Shown here: one piece after another, positions 33,060 to 40,935 of the stretch | Position numbering within the stretch: position 1 is the first letter of the stretch | How the letters are laid out: every line of letters starts with the position of its first letter | From: Nonomuraea fuscirosea | GTDB lineage: Bacteria > Actinomycetota > Actinomycetes > Streptosporangiales > Streptosporangiaceae | Assembly (NCBI RefSeq): GCF_003001935.1 | Contig: NZ_PVNG01000004.1 | Coordinates: forward strand, 186,001 to 250,000 | Length of the DNA: 64,000 nt | Direction: 5' to 3' | Made by a program: the position numbers and the translations under genes | The notes under the pieces: model-generated | The model's database searches: none | Told to the model about the DNA's origin: nothing | Seen by the model: only the letters and a program-made list of their open reading frames with translations

Positions 33060-34208
33060 ATGAGAACGGGAGCATGGCTGATCGGAGCCCGAGGCTCGGT
33101 CGCCGTCACGAGCATGATCGGGGCGCTGGCCGTCCGGGCGGGCCTGACCGGGCCCACCGGCTGCGTCCTGGAGTCACCCGCCCTGCGCGACCGCGTCCGG
33201 CCCGGCATCGGCGACCTCGTCTTCGGAGGCCACGACGTCACCTCCGTCCCCCTGGAGAAGAAGGCCGCCCAGCTCGCCGAGGCCGGGGTGGTGCCGGCCG
33301 CCCTGGCCCGGGCCGTCCAGGGCGATCTGGCCGTCATCGAACGGGACCTGCGGCCGGTGCCCGCCGCCCCGACCCAGGCGGCGACCGCCGCCGCCGTCGC
33401 CGCCGACCTGGACCGCTTCCGCCGCGAACACGGCCTGGACCGCGTCGTCGTCGTCAACGTCTCGTCCACCGAACCCGTCCCGCCCCCGCATCCCGCCCAC
33501 GCCACCCTCACCGCGCTGCGGGCCGCCCTCGACGGGCCCGGCCCGGTGCTGCCACCCAGCGCCCTCACGGCCTTCGCCGCCTTCGAATCCGGCTGCCCGT
33601 ACGTCGACTTCACCCCCTCGACCGGCGCCCGCCTCCCAGCCCTCGCCGAACTGGCCCTCCAGCGGGGGCTGCCGTACGCCGGGAACGACGGCAAGACGGG
33701 CGAGACGCTGGTCAAGTCGGTGCTCGCGCCGATGTTCGCCCAGCGCAACCTCAGGGTGCGCACCTGGTCCGGCGTCAACCTGCTCGGCGGGGGCGACGGC
33801 GCCAACCTGGCCGAGCCCGGCGCCAACGCGGCCAAGGCCGCCAGCAAGCAGCGGGTGCTGGCCGAGACCCTCGGGTACGCGCCGCAGGGTGACACCCGCA
33901 TCGACTACCTGGAGGACCTCGGCGACTTCAAGACCGCCTGGGACCTCGTCACGTTCGAGGGCTTCCTCGGGACGGCGATGCGCATGGAGTTCACCTGGCA
34001 CGGCTGCGACTCGGCGCTGGCCGCACCCCTCATCCTCGACCTGACCCGCCTGACCGCCGCCGCCGCCCGCACGGGCCGCTCGGGACCCCTCACCGACCTG
34101 GCCTTCTTCTTCAAGGACCCCCTGGGCGAAACCTCCCACGGCCTGGCCGAACAGTGGCGCGCCCTGTGCGACCTGATCGACACCCTCGCCCCCCAGGCAG
34201 AGGGGTGA
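33060..34208 (+). CDS. myo-Inositol-1(3)-phosphate synthase family protein at the head of the Ebo-like cluster
   Basis: This 382-residue protein resembles bacterial inositol-3-phosphate synthases. It has an N-terminal NAD-binding region (WLIGARGSVAVTSMIGALAV), VVVVNVSSTEPV, and the conserved GNDGKTGETLVKSVLAPMF followed by VRTWSGVNLLGGGDG near the active site. A late SAL-AP-LILDL segment completes the pattern. The housekeeping enzyme makes inositol for mycothiol and phosphatidylinositol. This copy sits in a cluster with prenyltransferase and EboA/B/E genes and probably makes a cyclitol or sugar-phosphate-like precursor for that pathway. The ATG follows AAGGAGACTGT. Confidence 0.87.
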   Translation: MRTGAWLIGARGSVAVTSMIGALAVRAGLTGPTGCVLESPALRDRVRPGIGDLVFGGHDVTSVPLEKKAAQLAEAGVVPAALARAVQGDLAVIERDLRPVPAAPTQAATAAAVAADLDRFRREHGLDRVVVVNVSSTEPVPPPHPAHATLTALRAALDGPGPVLPPSALTAFAAFESGCPYVDFTPSTGARLPALAELALQRGLPYAGNDGKTGETLVKSVLAPMFAQRNLRVRTWSGVNLLGGGDGANLAEPGANAAKAASKQRVLAETLGYAPQGDTRIDYLEDLGDFKTAWDLVTFEGFLGTAMRMEFTWHGCDSALAAPLILDLTRLTAAAARTGRSGPLTDLAFFFKDPLGETSHGLAEQWRALCDLIDTLAPQAEG

Positions 34209-34862
34209 CCCGCCCACGGCTCGCCGATCCCCGGCCGCGCGACGCCGGCGGGAGTGTGACGCCGGCGACGCCCGGCCAGATCCGGCTACAGCCGGGTTAT
34301 GGCGACGGCGACGTCCGGCGACGGCGGGGTTCGTCCCGGCGGGGTACGGGAGAGGCTCGGCGACGGCCGAAGGCGCGGCGACAGCGCCGTGCGGCGGCGG
34401 GGTATGCCGATGACGTCGGCGGGGTGTGGCGGTGGCCGGGCGTGGCGATGGCGGGGTGTGGCAACGGCCGGGTGTGCCGATGGTGCGTTTGGCGTGGGTC
34501 AGGCGTGGCGTCGGCAGGGTGTGGGCGAGGACCGGCGACAGCCGAGGGTGCGGCGACGGTGGCGTGCGACGACGGCCGGGTGCGGCAACGGCGGCGTGCG
34601 CTCGCGGTCGGGTGTGGCGTTGGCGTCGGCCGCGTGGGGCGGCGGGGCGTGGCGATGGCGGGATGTCGTGTCTGCGGCGTGTGGCGAGGTTCGGCCACCG
34701 CCGGGGATGTGGCGACAGCGATGTGCCGCGACGGCTTGGCGAGGTGTGGCGATGGCGTTGGCGGGGGCCGGGTTGGCCAGAGGTCGGCCGGGGGTTGGTG
34801 GCTGTGTCCGTGACGGGAGCACGAGCCGGGGGATGACCGGCCGGCGGTGAAGGAGGGTGACC
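34209..34862. repeat. Noncoding degenerate minisatellite inside the Ebo-like cluster
   Basis: This 654-bp gap between co-directional genes is filled from about 34290 to 34800 with degenerate 15-18-bp units. Their core is like CGATGGCGGGGTGTGG, alternating with CAACGGCCGGGTGTGC. Reading frames run through both strands because of the repeat composition, but they give Arg/Pro/His- or Gly/Arg-rich low-complexity products and no recognisable domain. I see no gene here. A good ribosome-binding site (AGGAGG at 34851) precedes the next gene. Confidence 0.75.
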
Positions 34863-36014
34863 ATGGCGGGGCTGCGGGACCTGCTGGAACTCGTTCGGGC
34901 GCCGGCCGCGCTGTCGGTTCCCGGCGACGTGCTCGCCGGCGCCGCCGCCGGGCGGGCGCTCGGTGGCCGGACGGCCGGGCTGGCCTGCTCCTCGGTCTGC
35001 CTGTACTGGGCCGGCATGGCCGCCAACGACTGGGCCGACCGCCACCTCGACGCCGTCGAACGGCCGGAGCGCCCCATCCCCTCGGGGCGGGTCGCGCCGG
35101 GCACGGCTCTGGGGGTGGCCACCGGGCTCACCGTCGCGGGGCTCGCCCTCGCGGGTCTCACCGGGGGCCGCCGGGCCCTGGCCGTGGCCGTACCCCTGGC
35201 GGGCGCCGTCTGGGCGTACGACCTCGCCGCCAAGAACACCCGTGCGGGACCGGCCGCGATGGCGCTCTGCCGGGGCCTGGACGTGCTGCTGGGCGCCGCC
35301 CCCGGCCGCGCGCCCGCCGCCGCGCTGCCCGCCGCACTCTCCGTCGCCGCCCACACCTACCTGCTCACCGCCCTGTCCCGTGGCGAGACCGCCGGCACCA
35401 CCCGCCGCACCCCCGCCACCACCCTGACGGCCACCCTCGCCCTGACCGCCACCGTCGCGGGCCGCCCGACGAACTCCGCCGTCGCCGGCCGTCCTCCGAG
35501 CGTTGCGGTCGCAGGCCGCCCCACGCCCGTGGCGGTCGGGGGCCGCGCGGCGAACTCCGTCGTCGGCCGGCTTACGAGCACCGCGGTCGCCGGCCGCCCC
35601 GCACCCGCGGGCGTCGCGGGTGACGCCGCAACCGCCGCCCTCCCGCACGCTTCAGAGGCCGCCGTGCCCTGTGGCCCTGAGCCCGTCATCCCGTACGGGC
35701 CCGGACCCGCCGGGATGCCCGGCCCCGCCTCGAACGCCGACCTCGTCCGGCGGGCCCTGGGCGAGTCCTTTCCCGCCGTCGTCCGGGCCGGGCTGGCGCT
35801 CTGGTACGCGGGGCAGTTCGGGTCGGCGCAGACCCGTGCCGTCGCCGAGCCCACGGCCGCCCGCGTCAGGGACGCCGTCACGGCCGGGATCGTCGGCCTG
35901 CCCGCCCTCCAGGGCGCGCTGGCCGCACAGGCCGGCGCGCCGCGCCTCGGTCTCGCCATCGCCGCGGCGGTCCCCGTGGCCCGCCGCCTGGCCAGAAAGC
36001 TGTCCCCGACATGA
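34863..36014 (+). CDS. eboC: UbiA-like prenyltransferase (SCO3242/EboC type) with repeat insertion
   Basis: This 383-residue UbiA-superfamily membrane protein starts at the ATG at 34863 with AGGAGG six bases upstream. The first Asp-rich motif is NDWADRHLDAVERPERPIPSG and the family-typical WAYDLAAKNT follows; these bind metal-diphosphate. Several hydrophobic helices follow. About residues 195-290 form a low-complexity insertion of nine-residue A/V-V-A-G-R-P repeats encoded by 27-bp DNA units. The fold resumes near VRRALGESFPAVVRAGLALW. Members of this type belong to Ebo clusters and attach a prenyl chain to an unknown small molecule. The stop overlaps the next start by 4 bp. Confidence 0.85.
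   Translation: MAGLRDLLELVRAPAALSVPGDVLAGAAAGRALGGRTAGLACSSVCLYWAGMAANDWADRHLDAVERPERPIPSGRVAPGTALGVATGLTVAGLALAGLTGGRRALAVAVPLAGAVWAYDLAAKNTRAGPAAMALCRGLDVLLGAAPGRAPAAALPAALSVAAHTYLLTALSRGETAGTTRRTPATTLTATLALTATVAGRPTNSAVAGRPPSVAVAGRPTPVAVGGRAANSVVGRLTSTAVAGRPAPAGVAGDAATAALPHASEAAVPCGPEPVIPYGPGPAGMPGPASNADLVRRALGESFPAVVRAGLALWYAGQFGSAQTRAVAEPTAARVRDAVTAGIVGLPALQGALAAQAGAPRLGLAIAAAVPVARRLARKLSPT
35451..35627. repeat. 27-bp in-frame repeat within the prenyltransferase gene
   Basis: Five degenerate 27-bp units and one 24-bp unit, plus a partial, run from 35451. Each begins with a GCSGTCGC-like core and encodes AVAGRPxxS-type nonapeptides. Every length is a multiple of three, so the frame is kept through the array. 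Confidence 0.8.
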
Positions 36015-36892
36015 TGCGATTCGGTTACGGCACCAACGGCTTCGCCAACCACCGCCTCAACGACGCCCTCGACGTCATCGCCGGCCTCGGCTACACCGGG
36101 GTGGCCCTCACCCTCGATCACCACCACCTCGACCCCTACGCCCCCGGCCTGGCCGGCCGGGTGGCCGCGGCCGCCGACCGCCTGCGCACGCTCGGGCTGG
36201 CCGTCGTCGTCGAGACCGGCGCCCGCTACCTGCTCGACCCCCGCCGCAAGCACGCCCCGACGCTGCTCGACGACGACCACGACAGGCGGGTGGACTTCCT
36301 GTGCCGCGCCGCCCGCATCGGCGCCGACCTGGGGGCGGAGGCGGTGTCGTTCTGGTCGGGGGTACGCCCGCCGCACGTGCCGCCGCACCGGGCCTGGGAC
36401 CGGCTCGTACGCGGCTGCGCCCGGCTGCTGGAGTCCGCGCACGGCGTGCCGCTGGGCTTCGAGCCCGAGCCCGGGATGCTGGTCGAGACGATCGGCGGCT
36501 GGCACGCGCTGCGCCGGGCGCTCGGCGAGCCGGACGGGTTCGGGCTCACCCTGGACATCGGCCACTGCCGCTGCAACGAGCCCGACCCGGTGCCCGCCTG
36601 CGTCGAGGCCGTCGCGCCGTACCTGGTGAACGTGCAGATCGACGACATGCGCAGGGGGACGCACGAGCACCTGGAGTTCGGCGAGGGCGAGATCGACTTC
36701 CCGCCGGTCCTGGGCGCGCTGGCCGGCTGCGGCTACCGCGGCCTGGTCGCCGTCGAGCTGCCACGCCACTCCCACGCGGCCCCCGTCGTGGCCGCCCGCT
36801 CCCTGTCCTTCCTCCGCCAAGCCGAAGCAGCGTCCGTACGCCGCGCCGGGCAGGCGGCGTCCCTGCCCGCGCCCGAAGGAGCCCGCCCGTGA
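36011..36892 (+). CDS. TIM-barrel sugar phosphate isomerase/epimerase family protein (Ebo-like cluster)
   Basis: This 293-residue AP-endonuclease-2/xylose isomerase-like TIM barrel has metal-site residues visible in VVVETGARYLLD, LGFEPEPGMLVET, LTLDIGHCRCNE and VAVELPRHSHAAP. Such proteins isomerise sugars or related polyols. A second TIM-barrel protein (EboE) lies three genes downstream, so the two probably act on related intermediates. Start and stop overlap the neighbours by 4 bp. Confidence 0.85.
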   Translation: MMRFGYGTNGFANHRLNDALDVIAGLGYTGVALTLDHHHLDPYAPGLAGRVAAAADRLRTLGLAVVVETGARYLLDPRRKHAPTLLDDDHDRRVDFLCRAARIGADLGAEAVSFWSGVRPPHVPPHRAWDRLVRGCARLLESAHGVPLGFEPEPGMLVETIGGWHALRRALGEPDGFGLTLDIGHCRCNEPDPVPACVEAVAPYLVNVQIDDMRRGTHEHLEFGEGEIDFPPVLGALAGCGYRGLVAVELPRHSHAAPVVAARSLSFLRQAEAASVRRAGQAASLPAPEGARP

Positions 36893-37566
36893 ACCGGCCC
36901 GTCGAGCCGTCCGTGAAGCCGCCGATGCGATCGTCCGGGACGCCGCCCGTACAGGCGTCCGATGAATCCATCGAGCGGTTGCGGGACGCGTTCCAGGGCG
37001 CGCCGCAGGAAGCCTGGCTGGACGGTGCGGTCGAGGCCGTCGCTGGCCGGCCCGGCAGCATCGCGCGTTCGTTCGCCGCCGCAGGACGGCGGGCCGGGCG
37101 GGCGCCGCTGGCCGGCGTGCCCGGGTGGAGCGCCGACGAGGCCGCCCGCGCGTTGCTGCTGGCCGCGCTCCCGCACGACCGTCTCACCCCCGAGACGCTC
37201 GACCTCTATCGGTACGGCGACGCCGACGAGAAGCGGGCCGTGCTGAAGGCGCTGCCCCTGCTGCCGATCGGCACGGCCGCCGTCCCCCTCCTGCTGGACG
37301 CCCTGCGCACGAACGACGCCCGCCTGCTCGCCGCCGCCCTCGGCCCCTACGCCCGCCACCTCGACCAGGCGGCCTGGCGGCAGGCGGTGCTCAAGTGCGT
37401 GTTCACCGGCGTCCCGCTGAACGCCGTGGACCGGCTGGACGAGCGGGCCGACGCGGAGCTGGCCGCGATGCTGGCCGCCTTCGCCGAGGAACGCGAGGCC
37501 GCCGGCCGCCCCATGCCCCAGGACGCCGAGGCCCTGCTCCGCCGGCTCACCAGCGAGGAGACCTGA
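36889..37566 (+). CDS. eboA: EboA-domain protein
   Basis: This 225-residue helical, HEAT-like protein starts at a GTG overlapping the previous stop, with GAAGGAG upstream. Its centre (DLYRYGDADEKRAVLKALPL then LPIGTAAVPLLLDALRTND) and the NAVDRLDERADAELAAML end are characteristic of EboA. The first 40 residues are a disordered Pro/Ser-rich extension. EboA has no known reaction. Ebo clusters have been linked to export or localisation of small molecules such as the scytonemin precursor in cyanobacteria. Coupling with the flanking genes supports a common pathway. Confidence 0.82.
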   Translation: MNRPVEPSVKPPMRSSGTPPVQASDESIERLRDAFQGAPQEAWLDGAVEAVAGRPGSIARSFAAAGRRAGRAPLAGVPGWSADEAARALLLAALPHDRLTPETLDLYRYGDADEKRAVLKALPLLPIGTAAVPLLLDALRTNDARLLAAALGPYARHLDQAAWRQAVLKCVFTGVPLNAVDRLDERADAELAAMLAAFAEEREAAGRPMPQDAEALLRRLTSEET

Positions 37567-38432
37567 TGCGCATCTTCGACCCGCACATCCACATGACGTC
37601 GCGCACCACCGACGACTACGCGCGCATGGCCGCCGCCGGGGTGCTGGCCGTGGTGGAGCCGTCCTTCTGGCTCGGCCAGCCCAGGACGAACCCGGGCTCG
37701 TTCACCGACTACTTCGACTCGCTGCTCGGCTGGGAGCCGTACCGGGCGGCGCAGTTCGGCGTCGTGCACCACGCCACGATCGCGCTCAACCCGAAGGAGG
37801 CCGGCGACCCCCGCTGCGTCCCCGTGCTGGATCTGCTGCCCCGCTACCTGGACAAGGACCGCGTGGTCGCGGTCGGCGAGATCGGCTACGACTCCATGAC
37901 CCCCGAGGAGGACGACGCCTTCGAACGCCAGCTCGCCCTGGCCGTCGAGCACGACCTGCCGGCGCTCGTGCACACCCCGCACCGCGACAAGGCCCGCGGC
38001 ACCCGGCGCACGCTGGAGCTGGTGGCCGCCTCCGGCATCGACCCAGGACGGGTGGCGGTCGACCACCTCAACGAGGTCACCGTCGGGCTCGTCAGCGGCA
38101 CCGGCTGCTGGATGGGCTTCTCGATCTACCCCGAGACGAAGATGTCGCCGCCGCGCATGGTGGAGATCCTGCGCCGGCACGGCACCGAACGCGTGCTGGT
38201 CAACTCGGCCGCCGACTGGGGCGTCTCCGACCCGCTGCTGACGCTGGAGACCGCGAACGCGATGCTGGCGGCCGGGTTCGACGAGGACGACGTGGACCGG
38301 GTGATGTGGCGCAACCCCGTCGAGTTCTACGCCCAGTCGGGCCGGCTCGACCTGACCGGGCTCACCGCCGCGGAGCCGTCGTTCGCCGAGCCCACGTTCG
38401 CGGGCAGCTCGATCAAGCGCGGCGGCGAGTGA
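37566..38432 (+). CDS. eboB: TatD-like metal-dependent hydrolase (EboB type)
   Basis: This 288-residue amidohydrolase-fold protein has the metal-binding FDPHIHMTSR at the N-terminus, VGEIGYDS (Glu), LVHTPHRDK (His), VDHLNEVTV (His) and VNSAADWGVSDP (Asp). Spacing and order match TatD/EboB proteins rather than DNA-directed TatD of the housekeeping type. The ATG shares a base with the previous stop (TGATG), and its own stop overlaps the EboE start by 1 bp. Confidence 0.86.
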   Translation: MRIFDPHIHMTSRTTDDYARMAAAGVLAVVEPSFWLGQPRTNPGSFTDYFDSLLGWEPYRAAQFGVVHHATIALNPKEAGDPRCVPVLDLLPRYLDKDRVVAVGEIGYDSMTPEEDDAFERQLALAVEHDLPALVHTPHRDKARGTRRTLELVAASGIDPGRVAVDHLNEVTVGLVSGTGCWMGFSIYPETKMSPPRMVEILRRHGTERVLVNSAADWGVSDPLLTLETANAMLAAGFDEDDVDRVMWRNPVEFYAQSGRLDLTGLTAAEPSFAEPTFAGSSIKRGGE

Positions 38433-39559
38433 TGCGCCTGCGCCACCCCTCGGGGACGCCGCTGCACCTCGGCTACTGCACCAACGTGCACCCCGCCGAG
38501 GACTTCGACGGCATCATCGCCCAGCTGGACGCCTACGCCGTCCCGATCAGGGCCGCGCTCGGCTCCGGCGTGCTGGGCCTCGGCCTGTGGCTGGCCGCGC
38601 CGGTCGCCGCCGAGCTGGCCGCGGACCCCGTGCGGCTACGGAAGCTCCGCCGCGAGCTCGACGTCCGCGGCATGGAGGTCGTGACGCTGAACGGCTTCCC
38701 GTACCGCTCCTTCCACGACCCCGTCGTCAAGCAGGCCGTCTACCACCCCGACTGGACCACCCCCGACCGGCTCGCCTACACCCTCGACCTGGCCCGCGTG
38801 CTGGCCGGTCTGCTGCCCGGCGACGCCGCCCGCGGCTCGGTCTCCACCCTGCCGCTCGCCTGGCGCGAGCCGTGGAACACCGCCATGGCGGACGCGGCCG
38901 CCCGCCACCTGGACGAGCTGGCCGCCGGCCTGGCCGCGATCGAGTCCGCCACCGGCAGGACCGTACGCGTCGGCTTCGAGCCCGAGCCCGGCTGTGTCGT
39001 CGAGACCACCGCCCAGGCCGTCACCCACCTGGCGGGCGCCGACACGGAACGGCTCGGCCTCTGCCTCGACCTGGCCCACCTGGCCTGCGCCTGGGAGCAG
39101 CCGTCCGCCGCGCTCAAGGCGCTGCGCGCGGCCGGCCTGCCCATCGTCAAGGTGCAGCTCTCCGCCGCCCTGGAGAGCGCCGACCCGGCGGCCCTGCGCG
39201 AGTACGCCGAGCCGCGCTTCCTGCACCAGACCCGCACCCCGGCCGGGGACGCGGCCGACGACCTCGACGAGGCCCTGGACCGCGGCCTGCCCGCGCCGTG
39301 GCGGGTCCACTACCACGTGCCGCTGCACGCCGACCCCGCCCCGCCGCTGACCACCACCATCCCCGTGCTGCGCGAGGCGCTCGGCGAGCTGGCCGGCGGG
39401 CCCGAGCCGCTGTGCGACCACTACGACGTCGAGACCTACACCTGGAGCGTGCTGCCGCCCGCGCTGCGCCCGGCGACCGCCGCCGGCCTCGCCGCCGGCC
39501 TCGCCGCCGAACTGGACTTCGCCCGTACCGAGCTGCGCGAGCTGGGAGTGACCGGATGA
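38432..39559 (+). CDS. eboE: Metabolite traffic protein EboE (TIM barrel)
   Basis: The 375-residue protein matches the EboE family. The N-terminus LHLGYCTNVHPAEDFDGIIA, the segment VVTLNGFPYRSFH and the metal-site FEPEPGCVVET with CLDLAHLACAWEQ are typical, as is the late HYDVETYTWSVLPP. It is related to sugar isomerases but is specific to Ebo clusters. The ATG overlaps the EboB stop by 1 bp, and the next ATG overlaps its stop by 4 bp. Confidence 0.9.
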   Translation: MRLRHPSGTPLHLGYCTNVHPAEDFDGIIAQLDAYAVPIRAALGSGVLGLGLWLAAPVAAELAADPVRLRKLRRELDVRGMEVVTLNGFPYRSFHDPVVKQAVYHPDWTTPDRLAYTLDLARVLAGLLPGDAARGSVSTLPLAWREPWNTAMADAAARHLDELAAGLAAIESATGRTVRVGFEPEPGCVVETTAQAVTHLAGADTERLGLCLDLAHLACAWEQPSAALKALRAAGLPIVKVQLSAALESADPAALREYAEPRFLHQTRTPAGDAADDLDEALDRGLPAPWRVHYHVPLHADPAPPLTTTIPVLREALGELAGGPEPLCDHYDVETYTWSVLPPALRPATAAGLAAGLAAELDFARTELRELGVTG

Positions 39560-40935
39560 CGAAGCTGCTGGTCCTGGACGTGGTCGGGCTCACCCCTCGG
39601 CTGATGGCCCACATGCCCCACCTGCGCGCCGTCGCCGGCCGGGGCTTCCAGGCGGAGCTCGGCACCGTCCTGCCCGCCGTCACCTGCTCGGTCCAGTCCA
39701 CGTTCCTCACCGGGCTGCCCCCGTCCGGTCACGGGATCGTCGGCAACGGCTGGTACTTCCGCGACCTCGGCGAGGTGCTGCTCTGGCGCCAGCACAACGC
39801 CCTGGTCGGCGGCGAGAAGCTGTGGCAGGCCGCCGGGCCCGGGTACACGGTCGCCAACGTGTGCTGGTGGTACGCCATGGGCGCCGACGTCGGCTGGACC
39901 GTCACCCCGAGGCCCATCTACCGCGCCGACGGCCGCAAGGACCCCGACTGCTACACCGACCCGCCCGAGCTGCACGACGAGCTCACCGCCGAGCTCGGCA
40001 CGTTCCCGCTGTTCAGCTACTGGGGGCCGGGCGCCGGGCTGCCCTCCTCGCGGTGGATCGCCGACGCCGCCCGGCACATCATGACCACCCGCGACCCCGA
40101 CCTCACCCTCGCCTACCTGCCGCACCTCGACTACGACCTGCAGCGCTACGGCCCCGGCGACCCGCGCTGCGCCGCCGCGGCCGCCGAGCTGGACGGCGTG
40201 CTGGCGCCGCTGCTGGACGCCGCGGGGGAGCGGACCGTGGTGGTGCTGTCGGAGTACGGCATCACCGACGTCTCCCGTCCCGTCGACGTCAACCGCGCCC
40301 TGCGCGCCGAGGGCCTGCTGCGCGTGCACACCCAGGACGGCATGGAGTACCTCGACCCGTGGACGTCGCGGGCGTTCGCCGTCGCCGACCACCAGATCGC
40401 GCACGTCTACGTCCGCGACCCCGCCGACGTGCCGGCCGTCGCCAAGCTGTGCGGCTCGATCGGCGGCGTCGCCACCGTGCTCGACGCCGGCGGCAAGGCC
40501 GCGCACGACCTGGACCATCCGCGCTCCGGCGAGCTGGTCCTGCTCGCCGAGCGGGACGCCTGGTTCACCTACTACTACTGGCTGGACGACGCCCGCGCCC
40601 CCGACTTCGCCCGCCTGGTCGAGATCCACCGCAAACCGGGCTACGACCCCGCCGAGCTGTTCTTCGACCCGGCCGCCCCGGCGGCGGCCAAACGGCGCGC
40701 GGGCGTCGCGTTGCTGCGCAAGAAGCTCGGCCTGCGCTACCTGATGAACGTCGTCGGTCTCGACGCCGGCGCCGCGGCCGTGCGCGGCTCCCACGGGCTG
40801 TTGCCCGCCGACGCCGCCGACGCGCCCGTCCTGCTCTGCTCCGATCCGGCCGAGGCGCGGGAACGGTACGAGGCCACGCAGGTCAAGGACCTGCTGCTGC
40901 GGCTGGGCGGCCGGGCGGCTGAACGGGCGTCATGA
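39556..40935 (+). CDS. Alkaline-phosphatase superfamily nucleotide pyrophosphatase/phosphodiesterase (EboF-like)
   Basis: This 459-residue member of the type I phosphodiesterase/nucleotide pyrophosphatase group begins LLVLDVVGLTPRLMAHMPHL (first metal Asp). It has the nucleophile region LPAVTCSVQSTFLTG (Thr), GHGIVGNGW, LPHLDYDLQRYG (Asp/His), VVVLSEYGITDV and a late GSHGLLP His. It is predicted cytoplasmic. In Ebo clusters a protein of this kind is usually the last gene and probably releases phosphate or a nucleotide from an activated intermediate. It overlaps the convergent kinase gene by 6 bp. Confidence 0.87.
   Translation: MTKLLVLDVVGLTPRLMAHMPHLRAVAGRGFQAELGTVLPAVTCSVQSTFLTGLPPSGHGIVGNGWYFRDLGEVLLWRQHNALVGGEKLWQAAGPGYTVANVCWWYAMGADVGWTVTPRPIYRADGRKDPDCYTDPPELHDELTAELGTFPLFSYWGPGAGLPSSRWIADAARHIMTTRDPDLTLAYLPHLDYDLQRYGPGDPRCAAAAAELDGVLAPLLDAAGERTVVVLSEYGITDVSRPVDVNRALRAEGLLRVHTQDGMEYLDPWTSRAFAVADHQIAHVYVRDPADVPAVAKLCGSIGGVATVLDAGGKAAHDLDHPRSGELVLLAERDAWFTYYYWLDDARAPDFARLVEIHRKPGYDPAELFFDPAAPAAAKRRAGVALLRKKLGLRYLMNVVGLDAGAAAVRGSHGLLPADAADAPVLLCSDPAEARERYEATQVKDLLLRLGGRAAERAS

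Noticed and set aside
34290..34800. Gly/Arg-rich protein encoded in the repeat region
   Set aside because: Several frames are open on both strands because of repeat composition. None shows a domain, and any start would lack a ribosome-binding site.
33174..35648. An 824-codon open frame on the minus strand through the synthase, repeat and prenyltransferase genes
   Set aside because: It is low-complexity (Arg/Pro/His) over the repeat, has no domain and opposes well-supported genes. Long antisense frames are expected in high-GC DNA.
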